Source: Candidatus Omnitrophota bacterium
GTDB taxonomy: Bacteria; Omnitrophota; Gorgyraeia; Zapsychrales; Zapsychraceae
DNA length: 40,535 nucleotides
Assembly: GCA_015233115.1 (NCBI GenBank)
Contig: JADFYJ010000003.1
Coordinates: 1 to 40,535, forward strand
Reading direction: 5' to 3'
Shown here: one piece after another, positions 17,101 to 23,195 of the stretch
Layout of the letters: each line of letters begins with the position of its first letter
Numbering within the stretch: the first letter of the stretch is position 1
Notes under the pieces: generated by a model
What the model was told of the DNA's origin: nothing
What the model saw: only the letters and a program-made list of their open reading frames with translations
The model's database searches: none
Program-made: the position numbers and the translations under genes

Positions 17101-19718
17101 CGTGAAAATTGTTTTGCGACATTGTCCTGCTCGGTTTTGGCTTGTTCCGCTTGTTCGTTTATTTTTTGTGTCGCAGAGGTGAGTTCGTTATTAAGTTCTT
17201 GTAATTTTTCTGATCCGTTTTCTACTTCAACTTTTTTGTGGATTCGTTCAAATTCAGCGCTTGCGACCTTTAAAGAATCGTTGTCTTTACTCATTTGTTT
17301 TAAAAGCGCTTCACGGGCTTGTTCGGTTTTGAGTTTTTGTTCCGCTGCACGTTTTTGCACATCTGCTTGAGCCGCAGCCGGCCGGTTTGTATCTTCTGCT
17401 CGGGGCTTGATTTGATTGGGGTTATGCCCGGTTAATCCGGCGACCAATCCAATCAAAGTCGCTAATTTTGAGTATTGATTGATAAGCGGTAGGTTTTGCT
17501 TAACTTTTTGTTTCAAAATAATTTTTTGATCTTGAATCAGGCTGGCCGAGACTTTCGCGTGGCTCAACAAGGCCTCTTGTAATTTTTGCAGGTCATTTTC
17601 TTTGACAGGTGTGTAGCCATCCAAGCTACTGAGAACATCTGCTTCTAGCTTTAAACGGTCAACCTCGTCCTGATTGATTCTAATATTCTCTGAATCAAAA
17701 AAATGATTTTTAAAATATAAAAATTCTTCCGGGATATCGTTCGCGGAATTTGGATACTGATCCATAAGAATCTGGGAGAAGAGCAGGGTTTTGAATCTGT
17801 TTCTTAAGGATAATTTCCAGGCCTGACTTCCTGCGTGGCCGATTAAATCGTTGATATAATTGCGCCAGGAATCTTTTTTTAACGCCCCTAAAACCTCAAT
17901 AAGGTTTCCCATAATACTATAAAGTTTTTGGGCAGGTTTTCCGTCTAAATTTGATGAAAAATTTTGTTTAACTCTCGCCATAGCGCTTTGCAAATGATCT
18001 TGCATTTCTTGGGCCCGTTCCCGCAAAACAGCCTGACTTTCCCATTCTTTTTTGGTAATCCGCAAACTGACCGAGGCTAAATGGTTTAAGATAATGTTCC
18101 GTTCCTGGGCATTTATTGATAAAGAATTTTGGCCGGTTAAATTATTTTTGATGAGTTCCAATTGCGCTGACCAGGCTGCCTGATATTTTTTATACGCTTT
18201 TGAGCCTCGTTGGGAATGCGCCCAGCGGAATACCCCAAAGGTTAAAATGACCAGTTTAAACTGATTATGAATTTCATTGATTTCCGCGGCATAGGCATCT
18301 AAAGCTTTATAAACCGGGCTGTTTGGCTCGACCCGTTTTTTATAACTTTCAATAGATTTTAAAATTTCAATTTTTTCATCCGCCGCGTGATATAAAAGAT
18401 TGTTAGCTTTTTTTATGGTTAAACCATGGCCGTCTTCTTTTAAGTCTCTCCAGAGCGCTAAATAATTTTTTTCAAAAGCATCAAATTCTTTTGCCATGAG
18501 TTGCACGGTTGCCAGGGATGCTTTATTCGCCGGCGTTAGATCTACTGTTGCCAGCATGGCGTCATCCAGCCCTTTGGTTGAAGGAGGAGTTTGCGTAAAA
18601 GTGATTTCTGCCTCTTGCGCGGCTGGCCCGCCGAGAGAAAATTTTAACCCGCCGGAAAAATATTTTCTGGGAATAATGGTTTGCTGGATTGGGTCGTATT
18701 CCTCTTTAATGTATTGATAAACGCCTTGTTTAAAGACAGACAAATATTGCTGGTAGACATCGTTGGTATCTTTGGGTTTAATAAGATCAATGCCGGATGT
18801 TTTATTTTGGTCGGAATATGCTTTATTAAGGAAGCTTTCTTTCAAGCGGCGCTTATACCAGCCGGCTAAAATAAGCGCGCGGTAAATTTGGCGGAGCGGC
18901 GCGAAGTGTTTCCCGTGATTGATTTCTTTTTCAATGGCAGGGAGGATGATTTCTTTAATGGCTTTTTCTTGAATGTCCGATGAGGTTTTAGTTTCATCCG
19001 TGGTCTTGATCAGGGCGTGGCTTTGCGCCTTATAATCATGTGGTTCGACAAGCTCACCACTGCGACTATGTTGCCATGCAGCATAGTCTTGCTCGAGCAT
19101 GACTTTTAGACTGCTTTCGACGATAAAAGCGCCTTTTGCGTTTTCATAAACGACAGCTTTTTGAGGCACTACCCAGATTTTTAAGAACATATTGGTGGGC
19201 AGGTCTGTGCGTTTATATTTGGCGTAGATTTTTTTGTAAACTTCATCCCAGAAAGATTGGCCGATTTCGCCTTCGGGAAGGGTTAAAGACGCGCTGATTT
19301 TTTTTAAAAGATAATCTTGTTCGAGCATGGCTTTGCCCATTTCAGTTGTGGATAGGCTTAGCGGGATGATCCGGTCAGCTTCATAAGGGGATAAGTTCAC
19401 CCATAAATCTTTTTCCTGAATGGTTAAGGAGGCTAAAAAATAATGAATGATTTTATTGGTTTCGTCTTGGATGTTTTCGGCTGAATTTTTGGCAGAATTG
19501 CCTTTGGTTATAATAAAATCAAAGCGAAAAGGATTTTCCGGGTGAGTTTGCAGGCCTTGAAATAGGAGCGGTTCATAGGCTGGGGTTAAGGTGATTAAGG
19601 CCGGTGAAGAGGGGAGGGCGGATTGCGCGTACGACGGAGGAACCAGAGTATTTATGATAAAAAATAAACATACAATGGTGGATATAATTTTAAAAATTTT
19701 GTCGTTACAACACTTCAT
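11181..19718 (-). CDS. Giant secreted multidomain protein with transglutaminase-like and DUF58-like regions
   Basis: A 2,845-residue protein read from ATG at 19718; AAGGGGG a few bases ahead fits as ribosome binding site, and an in-frame ATG at 19787 is upstream of the promoter. A signal peptide (MKCCNDKIFKIISTIVCLFFIINTLV...AQS) leads into an N-terminal block to about residue 370 (PAYEPLLFQG..., VNLSPYEADRIIP, YKRTDLPTNMF, FAPLRQIYRALILAGWYKRRLKES, RKYFSGG) that I recall from many large Omnitrophota proteins. A coiled coil spans about 776-889. A transglutaminase-like core has Cys1169 (GKCSD), His1207 (LHTWA) and Asp1218 (ILDAT). A possible propeller-like part follows. One hydrophobic segment lies at about 2332-2350. 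A DUF58-like motif (REYNPGYDDPRFIDWN, from 2544) lacks the usual DxSxS. The conserved tail starts at GGIDLRSEN. It may act in envelope protein processing or cross-linking; this is inference. Confidence 0.85.
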   Translation of the reverse strand: MKCCNDKIFKIISTIVCLFFIINTLVPPSYAQSALPSSPALITLTPAYEPLLFQGLQTHPENPFRFDFIITKGNSAKNSAENIQDETNKIIHYFLASLTIQEKDLWVNLSPYEADRIIPLSLSTTEMGKAMLEQDYLLKKISASLTLPEGEIGQSFWDEVYKKIYAKYKRTDLPTNMFLKIWVVPQKAVVYENAKGAFIVESSLKVMLEQDYAAWQHSRSGELVEPHDYKAQSHALIKTTDETKTSSDIQEKAIKEIILPAIEKEINHGKHFAPLRQIYRALILAGWYKRRLKESFLNKAYSDQNKTSGIDLIKPKDTNDVYQQYLSVFKQGVYQYIKEEYDPIQQTIIPRKYFSGGLKFSLGGPAAQEAEITFTQTPPSTKGLDDAMLATVDLTPANKASLATVQLMAKEFDAFEKNYLALWRDLKEDGHGLTIKKANNLLYHAADEKIEILKSIESYKKRVEPNSPVYKALDAYAAEINEIHNQFKLVILTFGVFRWAHSQRGSKAYKKYQAAWSAQLELIKNNLTGQNSLSINAQERNIILNHLASVSLRITKKEWESQAVLRERAQEMQDHLQSAMARVKQNFSSNLDGKPAQKLYSIMGNLIEVLGALKKDSWRNYINDLIGHAGSQAWKLSLRNRFKTLLFSQILMDQYPNSANDIPEEFLYFKNHFFDSENIRINQDEVDRLKLEADVLSSLDGYTPVKENDLQKLQEALLSHAKVSASLIQDQKIILKQKVKQNLPLINQYSKLATLIGLVAGLTGHNPNQIKPRAEDTNRPAAAQADVQKRAAEQKLKTEQAREALLKQMSKDNDSLKVASAEFERIHKKVEVENGSEKLQELNNELTSATQKINEQAEQAKTEQDNVAKQFSRLVEQAAALKSSEEHLEKKQNLASNFTPVKNTPATAQEMNQQTSSTKSSKPDNEPLPSNLTGTQTVSNSLKPSPGGGNPKINNKPFAQIQGGNGYWSIGRLTRFNPETGEFLDTPQNYKLWPVEKLNGLFKEWIILPTADRTSSPRVQDQEKWYTMDLMIPDGYVIDGIEANLNMGGYRIYVDRENGQWKLLFKKMPGMVKVSVRPGQEDEISAPQKLTPVDSKGQPISYEQVSQIMQPYFPAKIWEMIQMMRNRPEAEKQQFLKDIGGLFVYTVNPLLKSQEYWIKNLTTHWAGKCSDLSPLQATLSYLLDLPAEVVNGYLINSSNQAFAANLHTWAKNSKGILDATTYVAEQTRLYKKDGVTTEMWQAEMQWLDSRGALVNKQIDLLYLKLKKTILGIQAAEEVVVNGNQIKLKTAKATAEPFRAKYKEIENEINSLDEQIKQMDGDIANLLNDITDRIEKNIESQEPSNVPEEISLTTHFWLGRLEIIEQYGKNLDPQQRLLLEQKIINLKKKYFSKFINNTRELGLVSSTFTGQVISNDEQHDSAWAYDNIQNTITDTLTGHQIKLPAWINKTYDLENFYLLSEGRMILVLNKNMLADITKEDFLKYAANHLTLYQAIKAKNRDWMDKNLLIDITEEDFLKYPSRESFLQAIRENHKGSFNQLIAREIPPAQDYYPQSRMKILITANQKNYVLFSVQGYFIKSSLPFPISITPEENIQNSYLASDGSFLLCDVVAHNQRYLKIMEINQAGQYTSRNIKSETQNNIPVFINGDGTKWMAKIDHNNKFSFVGSWTAGDRRLNDEHKDIGKPIFSPDKNSFLVPYQDTNGEWGIGGDWTIGNEWKMKQQAVFEGANHVGLKVDPDGNLIVIILKAPPDTYYFYGGIFGNITSGGHIERENLLSSSLVASGREFSPCIYSGVPLSSIPQKYAWQKHFENISNWTIYNNQGHLKNEALYFYNPATDIISGFNRNGKQVLRGPLAEQCGLAQKEWDEVHNIFMQTNGKFLAVVEKDQKIYFEGFLADTLGLRGLSFRSCDSISFVTGEAIANSYSINDAKLNTYSKSILISQQPFIINSSPAQNSNNQDHIQIIQNRQGQISFKIFPEEQSALGKTSNTIIQNAREPLAVYLPDPSPILPDRFDLLWKNLERELILSRGWTKPDSEKSALSLLLTQLLFTMPQNKNLQAGIKNNAQIERIIKENLPAFINYGLSTHFGTIDSSPNIEKTILSKFVDTATAYSLWDPLMDVLEEIDRRLQNKSIKWESNESWDTIMNQLHSVETTMLNEIRSQSGIPIQSFQGQKNAAVVKFNQFLFSYAPLETQEQVGKDYRAFVRFTKFYNQHSSMPLDDLATDLTPALKYLHERIGNQYPFDTEVAENSSEDALRGTLNFFFKNAPTWSKLGFSTSYHEQYRQWLEINGTINQLFTNKNGQSTSTSNSYSDEHGSWLTTKAYMENLLRDPMFVLFLIWFVNLGVQGFTRSLERRDKTLSINYTKAKNQIDKILEKLHDNFADEETIQLIESTKTLLPKSINWYSERTNLTLLLPLIHLFKNEKDNWINRRTFIAELVAYVKQYSDEILSETQTNNDFTDFYAGLKNIIEKNQIKLKNPRFLDENRQSANTILEPDKLHTLLIKNLNKFLHEPVRTVEMQRDGRYGQDNIFKTELGRYFETVREYNPGYDDPRFIDWNISARTGDGKTYVRLGRKEVISSSALAIDFRHLDQIDWDQFSSQLLDTLKVYFRTMRNGIDKNVDLTIAGMLFLMPDGSVTPLKITANAKRGYFNLANRVIATVFENYKKAYTQFQPPTEQNLNWKLKFFNPWESVEWYRSAAPILAEMGLTEKNGTDIARQSTKIKAFERLLNITNVFYLGGTPRGDFIAAIGTKTRVAHVDDNKFIVDQAMITAAQTTPQKTDNFTRGGIDLRSENMPLTVKTDKNFQLPTTQTTLLPSDIPGLVSVIVSQVDLTSAEVQHLINP
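19041..19088 (-). repeat. Palindromic element inside the giant gene (SGELVEP type)
   Basis: TTCGACAAGCTCACCAC (19044-19060) matches the inner part of the intergenic repeat at 5631-5666 in inverse orientation, and is translated as SGELVEPH. Beside it is a near-perfect palindrome: 19064-19074 pairs with 19078-19088 around CAT, with one G-T. Together they encode the stretch DYAAWQHSRSGELVEPHDY, and the reading frame is kept. The peptide SGELVEP is a known signature of this repeat family in other genomes (from memory). Confidence 0.65.
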
Positions 19719-19740
19719 TGCTGCCCCCTTCCCATAATAA

Positions 19741-19768
19741 AGTATATAATTTATATAAGGTAAAGCAA
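19741..19768 (-). promoter_or_regulatory. Promoter of the giant secreted protein gene
   Basis: On the minus strand: TTGCTT (19768-19763), a 16-base spacer, then TATACT (19746-19741). The start codon is at 19718, so the leader would be under 20 bases. It is divergent from the glnN promoter, about 95 bases away. Confidence 0.6.
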
Positions 19769-19863
19769 GGGGCTGGACGCTGTTCAAAGAAACCGCTTAC
19801 TTCAATAAAAAGGCAAAGAGGTTAGAGGCTATAGGCGAAAGGGAACAGAACAGAAATGAAATA

Positions 19864-19891
19864 TTGACAAAAAAACGAAAAAGTGTATACT
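19864..19891 (+). promoter_or_regulatory. Sigma70-type promoter of glnN
   Basis: TTGACA (19864-19869), a 16-base spacer, TATACT (19886-19891). Transcription would start near 19898, only a few bases before the first antiterminator hairpin, giving a leader of about 230 bases before the ATG at 20131. Confidence 0.8.
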
Positions 19892-19903
19892 TAAGAAAAT
19901 TTG

Positions 19904-19939
19904 AGGGCAAAGATGTCCTTCTTAAAACAGTGATGTTTT
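19904..19939 (+). promoter_or_regulatory. Candidate ANTAR antiterminator: twin hexaloop hairpins P1 and P2
   Basis: P1 has stem AGGGC (19904-19908) with GTCCT (19915-19919) and loop AAAGAT. P2 has stem AAAAC (19924-19928) with GTTTT (19935-19939) and loop AGTGAT. Both loops have exactly six bases with A first and G fourth, both end in GAT, and both are closed by a C-G pair. The linker is four bases. Paired A1/G4 hexaloops are the known ANTAR recognition signature. P1's 3' side (19917-19919) is also the base of the terminator stem, so P1 and the full terminator exclude each other; the top of the terminator is P2. Binding by the GAF-GAF-ANTAR protein (8692-9924) would therefore favour transcription into glnN. 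Confidence 0.75.
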
Positions 19940-19954
19940 GGGAAGGATTTTTTT
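19917..19954 (+). terminator. Intrinsic terminator in the glnN leader (attenuator)
   Basis: A 12-bp stem (19917-19928 with 19935-19946, two G-T pairs) capped by the hexaloop AGTGAT is followed by seven Ts (19948-19954). It lies between the glnN promoter and its start codon, not after a gene, so it can only act as a conditional attenuator. It shares its 5' base with hairpin P1. Confidence 0.85.
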
Positions 19955-19959
19955 ATGTA

Positions 19960-20085
19960 AGGGACTGTTGCAAAACGCCCATCTGCGGCGTTATTCCCTC
20001 GTTCGCTTGTGCGACGTACTTGATGTTGTACGTCTCCGCGTTCTCTCGGGAATGCCTTGCATCTAGACATTTTTCAACAGTCCCT
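19960..20085. repeat. 126-bp palindromic repeat (MITE-like) in the glnN leader
   Basis: Ends are exact 11-bp inverted repeats: AGGGACTGTTG (19960-19970) and CAACAGTCCCT (20075-20085). Imperfect inner pairing continues toward a core stem GACGTAC (20013-20019) with GTACGTC (20028-20034). The stretch CGCCCATCTGCGGCGTT resembles a dispersed repeat I recall from Deltaproteobacteria and related groups. It has no coding capacity of its own and lies between the attenuator and the ribosome binding site, so it is transcribed with glnN. Confidence 0.8.
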
Positions 20086-20130
20086 GTAAATTCAAAAAAT
20101 TTTGAGCAACAATTAATAAAGGAGAAAGTG

Positions 20131-22209
20131 ATGGCACAGCAAGTTCCTGAGTATTACGGCGAAAACGTGTTTGGTCTCAAGGTGATGCGTAAATTTTTGT
20201 CTGAACGCGCTTTTAGATCAATCAAGCAGACGATTCAAGAAGGCGGCACTATTGATCCGACTATCGCGGATGAAGTAGCAGATGCCATGAAAACCTGGGC
20301 CTTAGAAAAAGGCGCGACTCATTTTTGTCATTGGTTCCAGCCATTAACAGGAACCACAGCAGAAAAGCACGACGCATTCATCGTCCCAGATGGTGAAGGC
20401 GGCGCAGTGATGAAATTTTCAGGAAAAGAATTGATCCAGGGCGAACCGGATGCTTCCAGTTTTCCTTCAGGGGGATTGCGCGCTACTTTTGAAGCTCGCG
20501 GTTATACAGGCTGGGATCCAACCAGTCCGGCATTTATTAAAGAAGGTTCAAACAGCGCCACCTTATGTATTCCGACTTTCTTCATTGGCTGGAATGGTGA
20601 AGCCTTAGATAAAAAAACTCCGCTTTTACGTTCCATGAAAGCTTTGTCTAAACAAGTTGGCCGTTTAGCCAAGGTGTTAGGCATTGATACAACCGGTAAA
20701 CAAGCTTACGCGACACTCGGCGGTGAGCAGGAATATTTCCTCATTGACCGCGATTATTATTTTTCCCGCATTGATTTAATCCAGACTGGACGCACATTGT
20801 TTGGAAAGGAACCCGCGAAACATCAGCAAATGGCTGACCATTATTTTGGCGCTATCAAGACCAGAGTCATGGCTTTTATGGAAGATTTAGACCGTGAAAT
20901 GTGGAGACTCGGCGCGCCGGCTAAAACCCGTCACAATGAAGTGGCTCCTTCACAATATGAAATTGCGCCGATTTTTGAATCATTGAATTTAGCCGTGGAT
21001 CATAATATGCTGCAAATGGAAGTTATGCAGCGCGTTGCTGAAAAGCATGATTTAGCTTGTTTACTGCATGAGAAACCATTTTTAGGCATCAATGGTTCAG
21101 GCAAACATAATAACTGGTCTGTCGTCGGTCCTGATGGCAAAAACTGGTTATCTCCGGGTGACAATCCTAATGAAAATATGAAATTTTTATTAACCTTAGC
21201 TGCGGTTATTAAAGCGGTTGATACTTGGGCCGGTTTATTACGCATGTCCGTGGCTTCAGCAGGAAATGATCACCGTTTAGGTTCTCATGAAGCGCCTCCG
21301 GCGATTATTTCCATTTTCTTGGGCGACCAATTAAATGATATTATCGAACAGATTGAAAAAGGCCAAATGAAAGACGCGACCAAAGCCGGTACTTTGGAAA
21401 TTGGTGTTGATCAGCTTCCGATCCTCCCTCGTGACGCGACAGACAGAAACAGAACATCGCCGTTCGCGTTTACCGGAGCTAAATTCGAATTCCGCGCAGT
21501 CGGCTCGAACATGAGCTTGGGCGGCCCGAATATTGTGCTTAACACGATCATCGCTGATTCTATTTCTGAGATGTGCGATGAACTGGAAAAAGCGGATAAA
21601 AATAATATCAAAGAAGCTGTTCAGAAATTATTACAAAAAATTATTAAAAAACATAAGCGCGTTATTTATAACGGCGACAATTATACGGAAGCTTGGGTTA
21701 AGGAAGCGGCAAAACGCGGCCTTCCTAACTTAAAAAATACACCGGAAGCTTTGGAAGTTTTAGCTCAGCCGGAAGTGACCAAGTTATTTGGTCGTCATGG
21801 AGTATTAACCGCTGCGGAAGTTAAGTCTCGTTATGAGATTTATAAAGAAACATACGCTTCAATTATCAAATATGAATCAGATTTGGCCGCAGATATGGTG
21901 AAAACTATGATTCTTCCTGCTGCGTTAGATTATCAGGTTTCTTTAGCCGAAACAATTAAAGCTACTGAATCTGTAATCAAAACACCAAAGCAGAATGCCA
22001 GCCGTAAGATTTTGGCCGGTGTATCTGCGCAGATTGAAGCTGTTTATAAGAACCTGGAAAAATTAGAGAAGGTTAACGCCACGGGAGTGTCTTTGAAAAT
22101 GAAAGGCGCCATGGACGATCTTCGGACTGAAGTGGATAAATTAGAAGCTTTAGTTCCGTCAGATATGTGGCCGTTACCGTCTTATGCGGAAATGTTGTTT
22201 GTGCTGTAA
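20131..22209 (+). CDS. glnN: Glutamine synthetase, type III
   Basis: A 692-residue cytoplasmic enzyme that makes glutamine from glutamate, ammonia and ATP. Length and sequence are those of the large type III form, not GlnA (about 450 residues). Landmarks are THFCHWFQPLTGTTAEKHDAF, GGEQEYFLID (metal-binding glutamates), RHNEVAPSQYEIAPIFE, NGSGKHNNWSV (catalytic NGSG-H loop), NDHRLGSHEAPPAI and DRNRTSPFAFTGAKFEFR. ATG at 20131 is fixed by AAAGGAG at 20118-20124; the frame is open further upstream but only through the leader and repeat. Type III enzymes lack the adenylylation control of GlnA, which fits control at the leader (19904-19954). A strong terminator follows. With GltBD (25163-31155) it forms the GS-GOGAT ammonia assimilation route. 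Confidence 0.97.
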   Translation: MAQQVPEYYGENVFGLKVMRKFLSERAFRSIKQTIQEGGTIDPTIADEVADAMKTWALEKGATHFCHWFQPLTGTTAEKHDAFIVPDGEGGAVMKFSGKELIQGEPDASSFPSGGLRATFEARGYTGWDPTSPAFIKEGSNSATLCIPTFFIGWNGEALDKKTPLLRSMKALSKQVGRLAKVLGIDTTGKQAYATLGGEQEYFLIDRDYYFSRIDLIQTGRTLFGKEPAKHQQMADHYFGAIKTRVMAFMEDLDREMWRLGAPAKTRHNEVAPSQYEIAPIFESLNLAVDHNMLQMEVMQRVAEKHDLACLLHEKPFLGINGSGKHNNWSVVGPDGKNWLSPGDNPNENMKFLLTLAAVIKAVDTWAGLLRMSVASAGNDHRLGSHEAPPAIISIFLGDQLNDIIEQIEKGQMKDATKAGTLEIGVDQLPILPRDATDRNRTSPFAFTGAKFEFRAVGSNMSLGGPNIVLNTIIADSISEMCDELEKADKNNIKEAVQKLLQKIIKKHKRVIYNGDNYTEAWVKEAAKRGLPNLKNTPEALEVLAQPEVTKLFGRHGVLTAAEVKSRYEIYKETYASIIKYESDLAADMVKTMILPAALDYQVSLAETIKATESVIKTPKQNASRKILAGVSAQIEAVYKNLEKLEKVNATGVSLKMKGAMDDLRTEVDKLEALVPSDMWPLPSYAEMLFVL

Positions 22210-22229
22210 TTAAATAACAATTAAAAAAG

Positions 22230-22259
22230 CGCGGCGGCCAAAAACCGCCGCGTTTTTTT
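22230..22259 (+). terminator. Intrinsic terminator of glnN
   Basis: A perfect 8-bp GC stem (CGCGGCGG 22230-22237 with CCGCCGCG 22245-22252) with loop CCAAAAA and seven Ts (22253-22259). AAAAAAG on the other side gives it some bidirectional potential. It separates glnN from the amidotransferase gene. Confidence 0.95.
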
Positions 22260-22283
22260 ATCTATAATTAAATTGGGGTTTTT

Positions 22284-22994
22284 ATGATTCTATACATCCA
22301 ACATGAAGCGATTGAAGGGCCGGAAAAGCTTGGTGAATTTTTTGATGCTAAGGGGTTTGAGCGCAAGACGGTTATTTTGCCTCATGGCGATAGGTTACCA
22401 GGAGATTTAGCCGGCATTCAGGCTGTGGTTTCTTTGGGCGGGCCTATGAATGTTTATGAAGAAGAAAAATATCCTTTTCTCAAGGATGAAGACGAGTTTA
22501 TCCGTCGGGTGGTTAAGGAAAAAGTGCCTTTTTTGGGCGTTTGTCTGGGCGCGCAATTGCTGGCAAAAGCGTTTGGCGCCAAGGTTAAAAAATCTCTGCA
22601 GCCGGAAATTGGGTTTTTTAAAGCGGATTTAAATTCCTCAGGAATGGAAGATCCTTTATTTGACCGGCTGCCGTATAGTTTTGAGGTGTTTCAGTGGCAT
22701 AATGATATGTTTGAAATTCCCGAGAAAGCCAAATGGCTGGCTGTTTCAAAAGCCTGTCCATATCAGGCGCTGCGGGTAGGATTAAACGCGTACGGGGTGC
22801 AGTTTCATGTTGAAGTGAGAGAAAAAAACATTAGAGAGTGGAGTGAGCTTTATTGGAAGTCACGGACGGATAATTACCGGGATGAAGTCAAAAGAATGGT
22901 TGACGAATATCACAAACGGGTTCATAATTTGGAACAAACCGCGCAGATTATTTTTGAAAATTTTCATAAGTTAATTTTAACGGCACGTCGGTAA
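22284..22994 (+). CDS. Class I glutamine amidotransferase of unknown target
   Basis: A 236-residue protein consisting of a single class I (triad) glutamine amidotransferase domain related to the GMP synthase amidotransferase part. The nucleophile elbow is GVCLGAQLLA (Cys about 93). A conserved histidine block is FQWHNDMFEIP (about 140), and the catalytic His-x-Glu is QFHVEV (about 176-181). A helical C-terminal extension of about 45 residues follows. Stand-alone members release ammonia from glutamine for an unknown acceptor, or hydrolyse gamma-glutamyl compounds. Its position just after glutamine synthetase suggests a link to glutamine or gamma-glutamyl polyamine turnover, but no partner enzyme (such as PuuA-type) is next to it. 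The ribosome binding site is weak (GGGG). Confidence 0.88.
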   Translation: MILYIQHEAIEGPEKLGEFFDAKGFERKTVILPHGDRLPGDLAGIQAVVSLGGPMNVYEEEKYPFLKDEDEFIRRVVKEKVPFLGVCLGAQLLAKAFGAKVKKSLQPEIGFFKADLNSSGMEDPLFDRLPYSFEVFQWHNDMFEIPEKAKWLAVSKACPYQALRVGLNAYGVQFHVEVREKNIREWSELYWKSRTDNYRDEVKRMVDEYHKRVHNLEQTAQIIFENFHKLILTARR

Positions 22995-23030
22995 AGAAAC
23001 TGCGTTACGTTTTTTATAAAGCGCGCGGAT

Positions 23031-23120
23031 GGGCGGTTTGCATTTAAACCAAATCATTCGCTCAAACAGCAGCTCCTAAGCGGAGCTGAACTCGCTCGGT
23101 GATTCGGTTTCAACGCCAAC
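23031..23120. repeat. Imperfect palindromic repeat between the amidotransferase and nadE
   Basis: The core stem CAGCTCC (23070-23076) pairs with GGAGCTG (23082-23088). Outside it AAACCAAATCATTCG (from 23046) faces GATTCGGTTT (to 23110), and GGCGGTTT (from 23032) faces AACGCC (to 23117). No T-tract follows and no open reading frame of note is inside. It fills most of the 200-base gap; the remaining part (about 23150-23185) is a T-rich single arm with GCATTGTTACC like the right arm of E3. Confidence 0.65.
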
Positions 23121-23195
23121 CTTTTGTATTGGCACGCGGTTAGAGGATTGATTAATTTTTTGTTTTTTTGCATTGTTACCTTACAAATATAACCC

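Noticed and set aside
19719..19787. Upstream start of the giant gene at 19787
   Set aside because: It would include and precede the predicted promoter, and the signal peptide begins properly at 19718.
19864..20130. Upstream extension of glnN from 19864
   Set aside because: This stretch is the promoter, attenuator and palindromic repeat; AAAGGAG at 20118-20124 fixes the start at 20131.
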